Below are positions 15,879 to 24,118 of a stretch of DNA of 64,000 bases, in pieces. The first letter of the stretch is position 1, and every line of letters starts with the position of its first letter. Position numbers and translations under genes: made by a program. The notes beneath the pieces are model-generated. The model was not told the origin of the DNA and made no database searches. It worked only from the letters and a program-made list of their open reading frames with translations. Source of the DNA: JBMOOG01 sp049324535 (GTDB lineage Bacteria; Pseudomonadota; Alphaproteobacteria; Rhodobacterales; Rhodobacteraceae); the NCBI GenBank assembly GCA_049324535.1, contig JBMOOG010000012.1, positions 58,525-122,524 on the forward strand, given 5' to 3'.

Positions 15879-16568
15879 ATGCACATCGGCCTGATCGGCG
15901 GCATCGGCGCGGCGGCGACGGTGGCCTATTACCAGAGGCTGACGGCGGCGGTGGCCGCGCGGCACCAGCCGCTGGAGCTGACCATCGTGCAGGCGGACAT
16001 CCGACCGCTGATCGCGAACGCCAATTTCGGCGGCCGCGAGGCGCAGGCGCGGCTCTTCGCGCCGCTGATCGACCGGCTCAGGGCGGCCGGCGCGGACTGC
16101 GCGGCGCTGACCTCGATCGGGGCGCATTTCTGCTTTGACGAGACCCGCGCGCTGTCCAGCCTGCCGATGGTCAGCGCGGTGGCGCCTCTCGACGCGCATT
16201 TCGCGGCCCAGGGCGTGGGCACCGTCGGACTGCTGGGCACCTGGGTGGCAATGCGGACCCGGCTTTTCGGTCTGATGACGCGGACCAAGGCGCTGGCTCC
16301 GGACGAGGACTTCCAGGAGGCGGGGCAGGTCTATCAGGATATGGCGGTCAGCGGCACCTGCCCGGACACGGCGCGGGAGCGGCTCTTCCTCGCCGGCCGG
16401 CGGATGATGGATCGCGGCGCGGGGGCCATCGTGCTGGCGGGGACCGATCTCAACCTGGCGTTCGACGGGCGCGACCCCGGCTATCCGGTCATCGACGCGC
16501 TGGACGTGCATGTGGCGCTGCTGGCCGATCTGGCGACCGGCCGGCGCGGGCTGGAGGATCTGGAATGA
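15879..16568 (+). CDS. Aspartate/glutamate racemase-fold protein lacking both catalytic cysteines
   Basis: A 229-residue protein of the aspartate/glutamate racemase family, recognisable from GLIGGIGAAATVAYYQRL, DIRPL, VGTVGLLGTW and GAIVLAGTDLNLAF. Canonical members use two cysteines, in a CNT-x-H motif and a GCT(D/E) motif. Here the first segment reads AALTSIGAHF, with Ser at the cysteine position, and the second reads LAGTDL, with Gly. Racemisation by the usual two-base mechanism therefore looks impossible, and a different reaction or a binding role is more likely. The next gene overlaps its stop by 4 bp. Confidence 0.85.
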   Translation: MHIGLIGGIGAAATVAYYQRLTAAVAARHQPLELTIVQADIRPLIANANFGGREAQARLFAPLIDRLRAAGADCAALTSIGAHFCFDETRALSSLPMVSAVAPLDAHFAAQGVGTVGLLGTWVAMRTRLFGLMTRTKALAPDEDFQEAGQVYQDMAVSGTCPDTARERLFLAGRRMMDRGAGAIVLAGTDLNLAFDGRDPGYPVIDALDVHVALLADLATGRRGLEDLE

Positions 16569-17011
16569 CGCGCGCGCTTGTCCTGGGCCTGATGATCGCC
16601 GCCGCCCCGGCCACGGCGCACGAGGCGCTCGACAGCCTCGTGCCGCTGATGCAGGTCTACAACCCCGCCAACAACCCGCCGGAATTCGACGTGGCCGGCA
16701 TCCGCTGCGCGGGCCTCTTCATCGCGCAGAACGACTGGGCCGACCATCACGGCGGCGCCGGCCGCCCGACGCGGGCGCAGTTGCAGGATGTCGAGGACAA
16801 CCTCACCCGTGCCGAGCAGCAGCGCCGCAACGAGGGCCAGGACATCGTGGCCGCGCAGGAATCGATCCGCACCGACGTGCTGCGGGTCTATGAGCTCTAC
16901 AAGGCGCGCTTTGCGGAGGCCCCGGCCGATGCGAGCCCGCCGTGGCGGGACGACCGGCTGGTGCGTGACGACACGGTCTATTGCAACCTTCTGAACGGGC
17001 GGCGCCCGTAG
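16565..17011 (+). CDS. Secreted protein of unknown function coupled to the racemase-fold gene
   Basis: A 148-residue protein with a short signal peptide (LGLMIAAAPATA). The mature part has two cysteines (GIRCAGLF and VYCNLL) and a central helical, charged segment. I do not recognise the family. Its ATG overlaps the preceding stop (ATGA), so the two proteins are probably made together. Confidence 0.7.
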   Translation: MTRALVLGLMIAAAPATAHEALDSLVPLMQVYNPANNPPEFDVAGIRCAGLFIAQNDWADHHGGAGRPTRAQLQDVEDNLTRAEQQRRNEGQDIVAAQESIRTDVLRVYELYKARFAEAPADASPPWRDDRLVRDDTVYCNLLNGRRP

Positions 17012-17041
17012 GCGCGGACCCGGCCGGCCGCCGAACCGCCC

Positions 17042-17071
17042 TTGCCGGCGGTGCCGCCGGGTGCTTTATCT
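17042..17071 (+). promoter_or_regulatory. Predicted promoter of cobT, possibly leaderless
   Basis: TTGCCG at 17042-17047 and TTATCT at 17066-17071 are 18 bp apart. The cobT ATG begins only 7 bp after the -10, about where transcription should start. Confidence 0.42.
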
Positions 17072-17077
17072 GGAGCC

Positions 17078-18964
17078 ATGCAGAAGCCGTCCGACAACCC
17101 CGCCGACCCGTTCAAGAAGGCCCTGGCCGAAGCCACGCGCACGATGGCCGACGAGCCGGAGCTGACCGTGACCTATTCGGTCGATCCGCCGGGCATGGCG
17201 GGCGACACCATGCGCCTGCCGCAGGTGTCGCGCCGCATGACCCGCGACGAGGTGCTGCTGGCGCGCGGCACGGCGGACGCGCTGGCGCTGCGCCGCCGCT
17301 ACCACGACGAGGGCGTGGCCGCGCGCTACAATCCGACCGGGCAGATGGCGCGCGATCTCTACGACGCGATGGAGACGGCGCGGGCCGAGGCGGTGGGCGC
17401 GCGCGCCATGCCGGGCACGCTGGGCAACATCGACGCCAAGATCGCCAACGAGGCCGAGCGCCGGGGCTACGGGCAGATCCGGGCCGCGCAGGACGCGCCT
17501 CTTGCCCAGGCCGCCGGCTATCTGGTGCGCCACCTCGCGACCGGCCGGCCGCTGCCGGCGGCCGCCGCGAACGTGATGGAGCTCTGGCGCCCGTTCATCG
17601 AGCAGCAGGCTTCGCTCAGCCTCGACCACATGAACGAGGTTCTGGGGGACCAGGCGGCCTTCGCGCGCCTTGCACGGCAGATCATCCGCGATCTCGGCTA
17701 CGGCGACCAGCTGGGCGACGACCCGGACATGCAGGACGAGGCCGAGGACGGCGGCGACCAGAGCGCGGACGAGCAGCAGCAGGAGGAAGGCGGCGAGGAG
17801 AGTCAGGAAGAGGACGCCGAGGCCGAACCCGAGCGCAGCCAGGACGAGACCCAGGACGAGGCGCAGGCCCAGGTCTCGATGGACGAGAGCGCGGAAAGCG
17901 AGGAGCTCGACGAGGTCGACCAGCCGGAAGGCGACGTGCCGATGGAGCCCCCGCCCCCGGCCGCCCATTCCGACGCCGATCCGAACTACACCGTCTTCAC
18001 CACCGAGTTCGACGAGGAGATCCGCGCCGAGGATCTGGCCGAGCCCGCCGAGCTCGAGCGACTGCGCGCCTATCTCGACCAGCAGCTCGAGCCCCTGAAG
18101 GGCGCGGTCAGCCGGCTGGCCAACAAGTTGCAGCGCCGGCTTCAGGCCCAGCAGAACCGCAGCTGGGAGTTCGACCGCGAGGAGGGCATCCTCGACGCCG
18201 GCCGTCTGGCGCGCGTGGTGGCGAACCCGACGACGCCGCTCAGCTTCAAGGTCGAGAAGGACACCGAGTTCCGCGACACCGTGGTGACGCTGCTTCTGGA
18301 CAACTCGGGCTCGATGCGCGGGCGGCCGATTTCCATCGCGGCGATCTGCGCCGACGTGCTGGCGCGCACGCTCGAGCGCTGCCAGGTCAAGGTCGAGATC
18401 CTGGGCTTCACCACCCGGGCCTGGAAGGGCGGCCAGAGCCGCGAGAAATGGCTCGCGCAGGGGCGCCCGCAGGCGCCCGGGCGGCTCAACGACCTGCGCC
18501 ACATCATCTACAAGTCGGCCGACGCGCCCTGGCGGCGGGTGCGCGACAATCTCGGGCTGATGATGAAGGAGGGGCTTCTCAAGGAGAACATCGACGGCGA
18601 GGCGCTGGAATGGGCGCACCGGCGGATGATCGGCCGGCCCGAACAGCGCAAGATCCTGATGGTGATCTCGGACGGGGCGCCGGTGGACGATTCGACGCTG
18701 AGCGTGAACCCGGCGAGCTTTCTGGAAAAGCACCTGCGCGACGTGATCGCGATGGTCGAGAAGCGCCGCGCGGTCGAGCTGATCGCGATCGGCATCGGCC
18801 ATGACGTGACGCGCTATTACCAGCGGGCGGTGACGATCACCGATGTCGAGCAGCTGGCCGGCGCGATGACCGAGCAGCTTGCGAGCCTCTTCGACAGCGA
18901 TCCGCGGGCGCGGGCGCGGGTGATGGGCATCGCGCACGGCGGGCGGATGCACCGGGTCGCGTGA
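17078..18964 (+). CDS. cobT: Aerobic cobaltochelatase subunit CobT
   Basis: A 628-residue partner of CobS in the cobalt chelatase. The N-terminal helical domain runs to about residue 210, followed by a very acidic low-complexity linker (about 215-300) and a C-terminal von Willebrand A domain whose metal site DNSGS starts at Asp408; VISDGAPVDDSTL near the C-terminus is also typical. Four other genes separate it from cobS. The ATG at 17078 has only a short GGAG just upstream, and a promoter lies so close that the mRNA may start at the ATG. Confidence 0.97.
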   Translation: MQKPSDNPADPFKKALAEATRTMADEPELTVTYSVDPPGMAGDTMRLPQVSRRMTRDEVLLARGTADALALRRRYHDEGVAARYNPTGQMARDLYDAMETARAEAVGARAMPGTLGNIDAKIANEAERRGYGQIRAAQDAPLAQAAGYLVRHLATGRPLPAAAANVMELWRPFIEQQASLSLDHMNEVLGDQAAFARLARQIIRDLGYGDQLGDDPDMQDEAEDGGDQSADEQQQEEGGEESQEEDAEAEPERSQDETQDEAQAQVSMDESAESEELDEVDQPEGDVPMEPPPPAAHSDADPNYTVFTTEFDEEIRAEDLAEPAELERLRAYLDQQLEPLKGAVSRLANKLQRRLQAQQNRSWEFDREEGILDAGRLARVVANPTTPLSFKVEKDTEFRDTVVTLLLDNSGSMRGRPISIAAICADVLARTLERCQVKVEILGFTTRAWKGGQSREKWLAQGRPQAPGRLNDLRHIIYKSADAPWRRVRDNLGLMMKEGLLKENIDGEALEWAHRRMIGRPEQRKILMVISDGAPVDDSTLSVNPASFLEKHLRDVIAMVEKRRAVELIAIGIGHDVTRYYQRAVTITDVEQLAGAMTEQLASLFDSDPRARARVMGIAHGGRMHRVA

Positions 18965-18992
18965 GGCGACGGACGGGGGCTCCCGCCCCCGC

Positions 18993-19045
18993 GGCGGCAG
19001 CGGGCTGCCGCCTTCCCCCGGGGGTATTTCGGCGAACGAGAAGGG
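18993..19045 (+). repeat. Composite intergenic repeat, copy 1 (hairpin + CCCCCGGGGGTATTT core)
   Basis: A hairpin GGCGGCAGC/GCTGCCGCC (18993-19012) is followed by CCCCCGGGGG (19015-19024), TATTTCGGCGAACGAGAAGG and a G. The last bases supply the ribosome-binding site of the M24 peptidase gene seven bases downstream. It is one of four related copies in this window. Confidence 0.75.
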
Positions 19046-19051
19046 CACAGC

Positions 19052-20854
19052 ATGTTCCAGACCTTCGAGACCACGGCCGATCCGGGCGCCGGCCCGGGCC
19101 GGCTGGCGGCGCTGCGATCGCGGCTTGCGCAGGAGGGGTTCGCCGGAATGCTGGTGCCGCGGGCCGATGCGCACCAGGGCGAGTATGTCGCCGAACACGA
19201 CCAGCGGCTGGCCTGGCTGACCGGCTTTACCGGATCGGCCGGCTTCTGCGTGGTGCTGCCAGACATCGCCGGCGTCTTCGTCGACGGGCGCTACCGCACG
19301 CAGGTGAAGGCGCAGGTGGACCTCGCGGCCTTCACGCCCGTGCCCTGGCCCGAGACGCGGCCCGGCCCCTGGATCGCCGCGCAGTTGCCGGATGGCGGGC
19401 GCATCGCCTTCGATCCCTGGCTGCACACCGTGAAGGAGATCGCCGAGATCGAGGCGGCGCTGGAGGGCACCGACATCCGCCTGGTGGCGGCGGCGAACGC
19501 CGTCGACGCCATCTGGCCGGACCAGCCGCCGCCGCCTTGCGGGCCGGTTTCGATCCAGCCCGCGGCCTTCGCCGGCGAGGACGCAGCGGCGCGGCGGGCC
19601 CGGATCGGAGCGATCCTTGCGAACGCCGGGCAGAGGGCGGCGGTGCTGACGCTGCCGGATTCGATCGCCTGGCTTCTGAACATCCGGGGCTCGGATGTGC
19701 CGCGCAATCCGGTCGTGCAGGCCTTCGCCATCCTCTACAGCGACGGGCGGGTCGATCTCTTCGTCGACGCGGCCAAGCTGTCGGAGGCGGTGCGGACCCA
19801 TCTCGGGCCCGAGGTGGCGGTGCAGGATCCGTCCGAGTTCCCCGCCGCGCTCGGCCGGGTCGAGGGACCGGTGCGGGTCGACCGGGCGACCGCCCCGGTG
19901 GCGGTGTCGACGGCGCTCGAGGCGGCGGGAACCGCGGTGGTCTGGGGCGACGATCCCTGTCTTCTGCCGAAGGCGCGCAAGAACGCCGCCGAGATTGCCG
20001 CGACGACCGAGGCGCATCTGCGCGACGGGGCGGCCATGGTCGAGTTTCTCGCCTGGTTCGACCGCGAGGCGCCGAAGGGCGGGCTGACCGAGATCGCCGT
20101 GGTCCGGGCGCTGGAAGGGTTCCGGCGCGCGACGAACGCGCTGCTGGACATCAGCTTCGACACGATCTGCGGGGCGGGGCCGAACGGCGCGATCATGCAC
20201 TATCGCGTGACCGAGGCGACCGACCGGCCGATCCGCGCGGGCGAGCTCGTCGTCGTGGATTCGGGCGCCCAGTACATCGACGGCACCACCGACATCACCC
20301 GCACCCTGGCGGTGGGCGACCCGGGGCCGGAGGCGCGCGAGGCCTTCACCCGCGTCCTTCAGGGCATGATCGCGATCTCGCGCCTGCGTTGGCCGGTGGG
20401 GCTTGCCGGCGCGCATCTCGACGCGCTGGCGCGCTATCCGCTGTGGCTGGCCGGGCAGGACTACGATCACGGCACCGGCCATGGCGTGGGGGTGCACCTG
20501 TGCGTCCACGAGGGGCCGGCGCGGATCTCGCGCGTCTCGGACGTGCCGCTCGAGCCCGGCATGATCCTGTCGAACGAGCCGGGATACTACCGCGAGGGGG
20601 CGTTCGGCATCCGGATCGAGAACCTGGTCCTGGTCGAGGAGGCCCCGCCCCTGGTCGATCCCCAGCGGCGGTGGCTGGCCTTCCGCACGCTGACCTTCGT
20701 GCCGATCGACCGGCGGCTCATCGTCGCGTCGATGCTGTCGCAAGGCGAGCGCGACTGGCTGAACGCCTACCACGCCGAGGTGCGTGCGGCGATTGGTCCG
20801 CGGGTTTCGGCCGAGGCGCGCGACTGGATGCTTGCGCTAACAGAGCCGATCTGA
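19052..20854 (+). CDS. M24 family Xaa-Pro aminopeptidase
   Basis: A 600-residue aminopeptidase P-type enzyme with two N-terminal creatinase-like domains (residues 1-310) and a C-terminal pita-bread catalytic domain. Metal ligands are visible in VVDSGAQYIDGTTDITRT (two Asp), HGTGHGVG (His), ILSNEPGYY (Glu) and FGIRIENLV (Glu). The three-domain, roughly 600-residue layout matches the longer, eukaryote-like aminopeptidase P. It removes N-terminal residues preceding proline. The ribosome-binding site GAGAAGGG is part of the dispersed repeat upstream. Confidence 0.93.
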   Translation: MFQTFETTADPGAGPGRLAALRSRLAQEGFAGMLVPRADAHQGEYVAEHDQRLAWLTGFTGSAGFCVVLPDIAGVFVDGRYRTQVKAQVDLAAFTPVPWPETRPGPWIAAQLPDGGRIAFDPWLHTVKEIAEIEAALEGTDIRLVAAANAVDAIWPDQPPPPCGPVSIQPAAFAGEDAAARRARIGAILANAGQRAAVLTLPDSIAWLLNIRGSDVPRNPVVQAFAILYSDGRVDLFVDAAKLSEAVRTHLGPEVAVQDPSEFPAALGRVEGPVRVDRATAPVAVSTALEAAGTAVVWGDDPCLLPKARKNAAEIAATTEAHLRDGAAMVEFLAWFDREAPKGGLTEIAVVRALEGFRRATNALLDISFDTICGAGPNGAIMHYRVTEATDRPIRAGELVVVDSGAQYIDGTTDITRTLAVGDPGPEAREAFTRVLQGMIAISRLRWPVGLAGAHLDALARYPLWLAGQDYDHGTGHGVGVHLCVHEGPARISRVSDVPLEPGMILSNEPGYYREGAFGIRIENLVLVEEAPPLVDPQRRWLAFRTLTFVPIDRRLIVASMLSQGERDWLNAYHAEVRAAIGPRVSAEARDWMLALTEPI

Positions 20855-20889
20855 CACCCTTCGCCGTCGTTCACGAGGGGGGATCCGCC

Positions 20890-21246
20890 ATGCCTGACCG
20901 AATCCGTCTGCGCAAGTCCGCCGGAACCTGGGTGATCCGCGCCGGCGGCGCGATCCTGGGCGAGACCTCCCGTGCGCTGGAACTGAGCGAGGGCGAGCGC
21001 GCGCCGGTCATCTATTTCCCGCGTGCCGACATCGCCATGCCGTTCTTCGAACCCTCGGTGGCGCGGACCCGCAGTCCGGTCCTCGGGGAGGCCCTGCATT
21101 TCGACATCGTGACGCCGGCCGGCACCCTGGCCGATGCGGCCTGGAGCTACGAGCACCCCGAGCCGGGCTTCGAGGCGATCGCCGGCCATGTCGCGTTCCG
21201 CCTCGACCGGGTCACTCTCGAACGGACCGCCGAACGGGCGCTCTGA
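20890..21246 (+). CDS. DUF427 domain protein
   Basis: A 118-residue small beta-rich protein. RLRKSAGTWVIRAGGAILGE, PVIYFPRADIAMPFFEPS and AWSYEHPEPGFEAIAGHVAF match the DUF427 family, whose function is not established. GGGGGG sits upstream of the ATG, and it lies 35 bp after the peptidase gene, probably in the same transcript. Confidence 0.85.
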   Translation: MPDRIRLRKSAGTWVIRAGGAILGETSRALELSEGERAPVIYFPRADIAMPFFEPSVARTRSPVLGEALHFDIVTPAGTLADAAWSYEHPEPGFEAIAGHVAFRLDRVTLERTAERAL

Positions 21247-21339
21247 CGGGGCCGCGTGCCTCCGATCGCGGCCGCCCCGCCCTTTCACCCGCCGCCCGGC
21301 GGGGCTAGCGTGGCGCTCGATCGATGACCGGAGGGGGCC

Positions 21340-22707
21340 ATGAGCGTCGAAGCGGCACTTGCGCGGATTTCCGCGCTGGAGGGGGTGCGGATCAGCCGGA
21401 CGGCGGCGGACCGCGACGCGCACGGGTCGAGCGAATCCTGGTTTCCGCCGGCCCCGCCCGATGCGGTGGTCTGGCCGGCCGACACCGGCGAGGTCCGCCG
21501 GATCCTGGCGATCTGCCACGAGGAGGGCTGCCCGGTGGTCGCCTGGGGCGCGGGCACCTCGCTCGAAGGCCATGCGCAGGCGCAGTCGGGGGGGATCACG
21601 CTTGACTTTGCGCGCATGGACCGGGTGCTGGCCGTGCACGAGGGCGAGATGATCGCGGTGGTGCAGCCCGGCATCACGCGCGAGGCGCTGAACCGCGAGC
21701 TGCGGGCGACGGGGCTGTTCTTCCCCATCGATCCGGGCGCCAACGCAAGCCTCGGCGGCATGGCCTCGACCCGCGCCTCGGGCACGACGGCGGTGCGCTA
21801 CGGCACCATGCGCGACCGGGTGGCGGGGCTCGAGGTGGTGCTGGCCGACGGGCGGGTGATCCGCACCGGCGGGCGGGCGCGCAAGTCGTCGGCCGGCTAC
21901 GACCTGACGGCGCTCTTTGTCGGCGCCGAGGGCACGCTCGGGATCATCACCGAGCTGACGCTGCGCCTGGCGCCGCAGCCCGAGACGATCACCGCGGCGG
22001 TCTGCGCCTTCGACGATTTCGGCCAGGCGGTCGAGACGGTGATGGCCACGATCCAGTCGGCGATCCCGATGGCGCGGATCGAGTTCGTGGACGAGATGGT
22101 GGCGCGCGCCTTCAACGCGCAGGCGGGCACGCATCTGCCGGAGAAGCCGCATCTGATGGTCGAGTTCCACGGCAGCGCGCAGGGCGCGGCCGAGGACGCC
22201 CGGCGCTTTGGCGAGATCGTCACGGCGATGGGGGGTGCGCATTTCGACTGGGCCGAGACCACCGAGGCGCGCAGCGCGCTCTGGCGCATGCGGCACGGGG
22301 CCTATCCGGCCTGTCTGGCGCTGCGACCCGGCGCGATGGGGCTGGTGACCGATGTCTGCGTGCCGATCACCGAGCTGGCCGGCCAGGTGCGGGCCGCGCG
22401 CGAGGACATCGCGGCCTCGGGCCTGCCGGGGCCGATCCTCGGCCATGTCGGCGACGGTAACTTCCACGCGATCCTGCTGATCGAGCGCGGCAACGCCGCC
22501 GAACTGGCCACCGCGAAGGCGCTTGCCCAGCGCATGGCGGAACGCGCGCTCGCCGTCGGCGGAACGGTCACGGGTGAGCATGGCGTGGGGCTTGGCAAGA
22601 AAGGGCTGATGGCGGCCGAGCACGGGGAGGCCTGGGCGGTGATGGGCGCGATCAAGCGCGCGCTCGACCCCCGGGGCATCGTCAACCCGGGCAAGCTGGT
22701 TCCCTGA
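21340..22707 (+). CDS. FAD-linked D-2-hydroxyacid dehydrogenase (GlcD / D-lactate dehydrogenase type)
   Basis: A 455-residue flavoenzyme of the VAO/PCMH class. The FAD domain shows VVAWGAGTSLEGHA, FPIDPGANASLGGMASTRAS and LFVGAEGTLGIITELTLRL; the C-terminal substrate domain has GHVGDGNFHA, VGGTVTGEHGVGLGKK and DPRGIVNPGKLVP. Such enzymes oxidise D-lactate, glycolate or other 2-hydroxyacids and pass electrons to quinone or cytochrome c; the exact substrate cannot be fixed by reading. No glcE/glcF follow, which favours the single-subunit D-lactate dehydrogenase type. Confidence 0.92.
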   Translation: MSVEAALARISALEGVRISRTAADRDAHGSSESWFPPAPPDAVVWPADTGEVRRILAICHEEGCPVVAWGAGTSLEGHAQAQSGGITLDFARMDRVLAVHEGEMIAVVQPGITREALNRELRATGLFFPIDPGANASLGGMASTRASGTTAVRYGTMRDRVAGLEVVLADGRVIRTGGRARKSSAGYDLTALFVGAEGTLGIITELTLRLAPQPETITAAVCAFDDFGQAVETVMATIQSAIPMARIEFVDEMVARAFNAQAGTHLPEKPHLMVEFHGSAQGAAEDARRFGEIVTAMGGAHFDWAETTEARSALWRMRHGAYPACLALRPGAMGLVTDVCVPITELAGQVRAAREDIAASGLPGPILGHVGDGNFHAILLIERGNAAELATAKALAQRMAERALAVGGTVTGEHGVGLGKKGLMAAEHGEAWAVMGAIKRALDPRGIVNPGKLVP

Positions 22708-22809
22708 CGCGGCCGGCGCCGCCGCCGAGATTTCCGGTGAAAGCCGCCCGATTCGCGGCTAGGATCCCCCGTGAAGCTCTGCGGGCGTGGTCGGGACGGG
22801 AGATGAGTA

Positions 22810-23322
22810 ATGATCAGGATGGCCTTGGCGGCAATAGCGGCGGCGTTCCTCGCCGCCTCGGGGGCGGTCGCACAGTCGGAGGGCCCGCAGGCGCGGGTGA
22901 TCGTGCCGGATGTGCCGGGCGGTGCCGAGGTTGGCGGCTGCTACCGGGCCGACCGCGATCTCTACGGCCCCTACCGGCTGACCATGTGCCTGGGCAACAA
23001 GGGCACCTATTCGGTGCGCGGCGACGGCATCAAGTGCGACGGCCGGATGACCTGGAAGACCAAGGGCCGCGACGTGCACATGACGCTCAAGCGCCAATCC
23101 TGCAACCGCAGGGTGGCCTGGGCCGAGGCCCGTGTCGTCTGCCGCCCGCGCAGCGCGCTGGACGTGATCCTTTCGGAGCTGCTCGGCCAGAATCGCAAGG
23201 ATCCGCAGGGTCGGGTGATCGTGCCGGACGCCCCCAAGGTGAAGTCGTTCCGCTGCACCTACTATCCGACCGTGCCCGGCAAATCGACCCGCAGCTTCGT
23301 GGCCAACCGCATCAAGCACTGA
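22810..23322 (+). CDS. Secreted cysteine-containing protein of unknown function
   Basis: A 170-residue protein with a signal peptide (ALAAIAAAFLAASGAVAQ). The mature part contains seven cysteines and two copies of a short motif: ARVIVPDVPG near residue 31 and GRVIVPDAPK near residue 136, each followed by a segment containing a cysteine. The middle is basic and beta-like (GTYSVRGDGIKCDGRMTWKT). I do not recognise the family. The start is well supported by GGGAG upstream. Confidence 0.7.
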   Translation: MIRMALAAIAAAFLAASGAVAQSEGPQARVIVPDVPGGAEVGGCYRADRDLYGPYRLTMCLGNKGTYSVRGDGIKCDGRMTWKTKGRDVHMTLKRQSCNRRVAWAEARVVCRPRSALDVILSELLGQNRKDPQGRVIVPDAPKVKSFRCTYYPTVPGKSTRSFVANRIKH

Positions 23323-23380
23323 GGCGGGGCGGCGCGGGCCGGGCGGCCCGCGTCGCGCCCCTCCCGCGCGGTCGGGACGG

Positions 23381-23704
23381 TCAGATCTGCTTTTCGGGCA
23401 TGAAGACCTTCAGCCCGTCGAGGGCGTCCGTGACCTTGATCTGGCAGGTCAGGCGCGAGCGGACCGGGTCGGGCTGATAGGCGAAGTCGAGCATGTCCTC
23501 TTCCATCGCGTCCTTCTTGGGCAGCTTCGCCACCCAGTCCGGATCGACATAGACATGGCAGGTCGAGCAGGCGCAGGCGCCGCCGCAATCGGCCTCGATC
23601 CCCGGAATGCCGTTGTCGCGGGCGCCCTCCATCACGGTCATGCCCGTCGCCACCTCCACGACATGTTCCTTGCCGCCGAATTCCACATAGGTGATCTTCG
23701 CCAT
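23381..23704 (-). CDS. [2Fe-2S] ferredoxin, adrenodoxin type (FdVI-like)
   Basis: A 107-residue electron carrier. Cluster ligands are in DCGGACACSTCHVYV (C-x5-C-x2-C) and in RLTCQIKV, the adrenodoxin-type pattern also seen in Rhodobacter ferredoxin VI; the C-terminal KVFMPEKQI fits. Relatives supply electrons to cytochromes P450 or to iron-sulfur cluster assembly; no partner gene is adjacent. Confidence 0.95.
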   Translation of the reverse strand: MAKITYVEFGGKEHVVEVATGMTVMEGARDNGIPGIEADCGGACACSTCHVYVDPDWVAKLPKKDAMEEDMLDFAYQPDPVRSRLTCQIKVTDALDGLKVFMPEKQI

Positions 23705-23809
23705 CGTCCGTCCTTCACGCCTTCAGACTCTTGCTGCGTGGAGATAGGCGAATTCGCGGGGCAAGACCAGAGCGCCCGGTGCCCGGACGTCGCGCCTTGC
23801 GTGAGCCCC

Positions 23810-23838
23810 TTGCCCGGGCGCGGCACCGGTCCTAGATT
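23810..23838 (+). promoter_or_regulatory. Predicted promoter of the 6S RNA gene
   Basis: TTGCCC at 23810-23815 and TAGATT at 23833-23838, exactly 17 bp apart. The expected transcription start, 7-8 bases after the -10, coincides with the first base of the closing stem of the 6S RNA at 23846. Confidence 0.65.
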
Positions 23839-23845
23839 GATGGAC

Positions 23846-24006
23846 GGCGGGTTCTGCCCCTCTCGTGCGTGGCCTTTTTCCAGTGGCCGATAATCATTTC
23901 CGAGGGAGCTGGCTCTGCCGGGGTTCTGGCCTCGGTATCTGGCGCCCACCTGGTCATACCAGGCTCTCGGGAAAAACACGCTGCCACGGTTGCCGCGGAT
24001 CCCGCC
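23846..24006 (+). ncRNA. ssrS: 6S RNA
   Basis: A 161-base rod-shaped RNA predicted from pairing and one sequence signature. Closing stem: GGCGGG (23846-23851) with CCCGCC (24001-24006). Inner stem: GCGTG (23867-23871) and TTTTTCC (23875-23881) with GGAAAAACACGC (23970-23981), leaving a GCC bulge. Then a large open bubble whose 5' strand reads AGTGGCCGATAATCATTTC, very like the GCCGATATTTCAT of E. coli 6S RNA where product RNA synthesis starts, and whose 3' strand carries the small hairpin CCTGG-TCATA-CCAGG (23949-23963). The apical stem is CCGAGG (23900-23905) with CCTCGG (23930-23935). 6S RNA mimics an open promoter and sequesters sigma-70 RNA polymerase in stationary phase. The exact 3' end is not clear. 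Confidence 0.78.
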
Positions 24007-24118
24007 ACCCTTCCCGTCTCGGAAAACCCACTCGTAAAGACGCGCTTCATCGCGGGCGCCCTTTCCGGTCAGCCGGCCCGGTGCCGCGGGCGGGACTATT
24101 CCGCGCGAAAGGCGGCCC

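Noticed and set aside
15072..16511. 479-residue minus-strand frame fusing the FMN reductase to upstream sequence
   Set aside because: The upstream half is the shadow of the racemase-fold gene; the reductase has its own start at 15659 with a good ribosome-binding site.
17755..17980. Acidic low-complexity stretch in cobT as a possible frameshift or separate gene
   Set aside because: An acidic linker at this place is normal for CobT and the frame is continuous.
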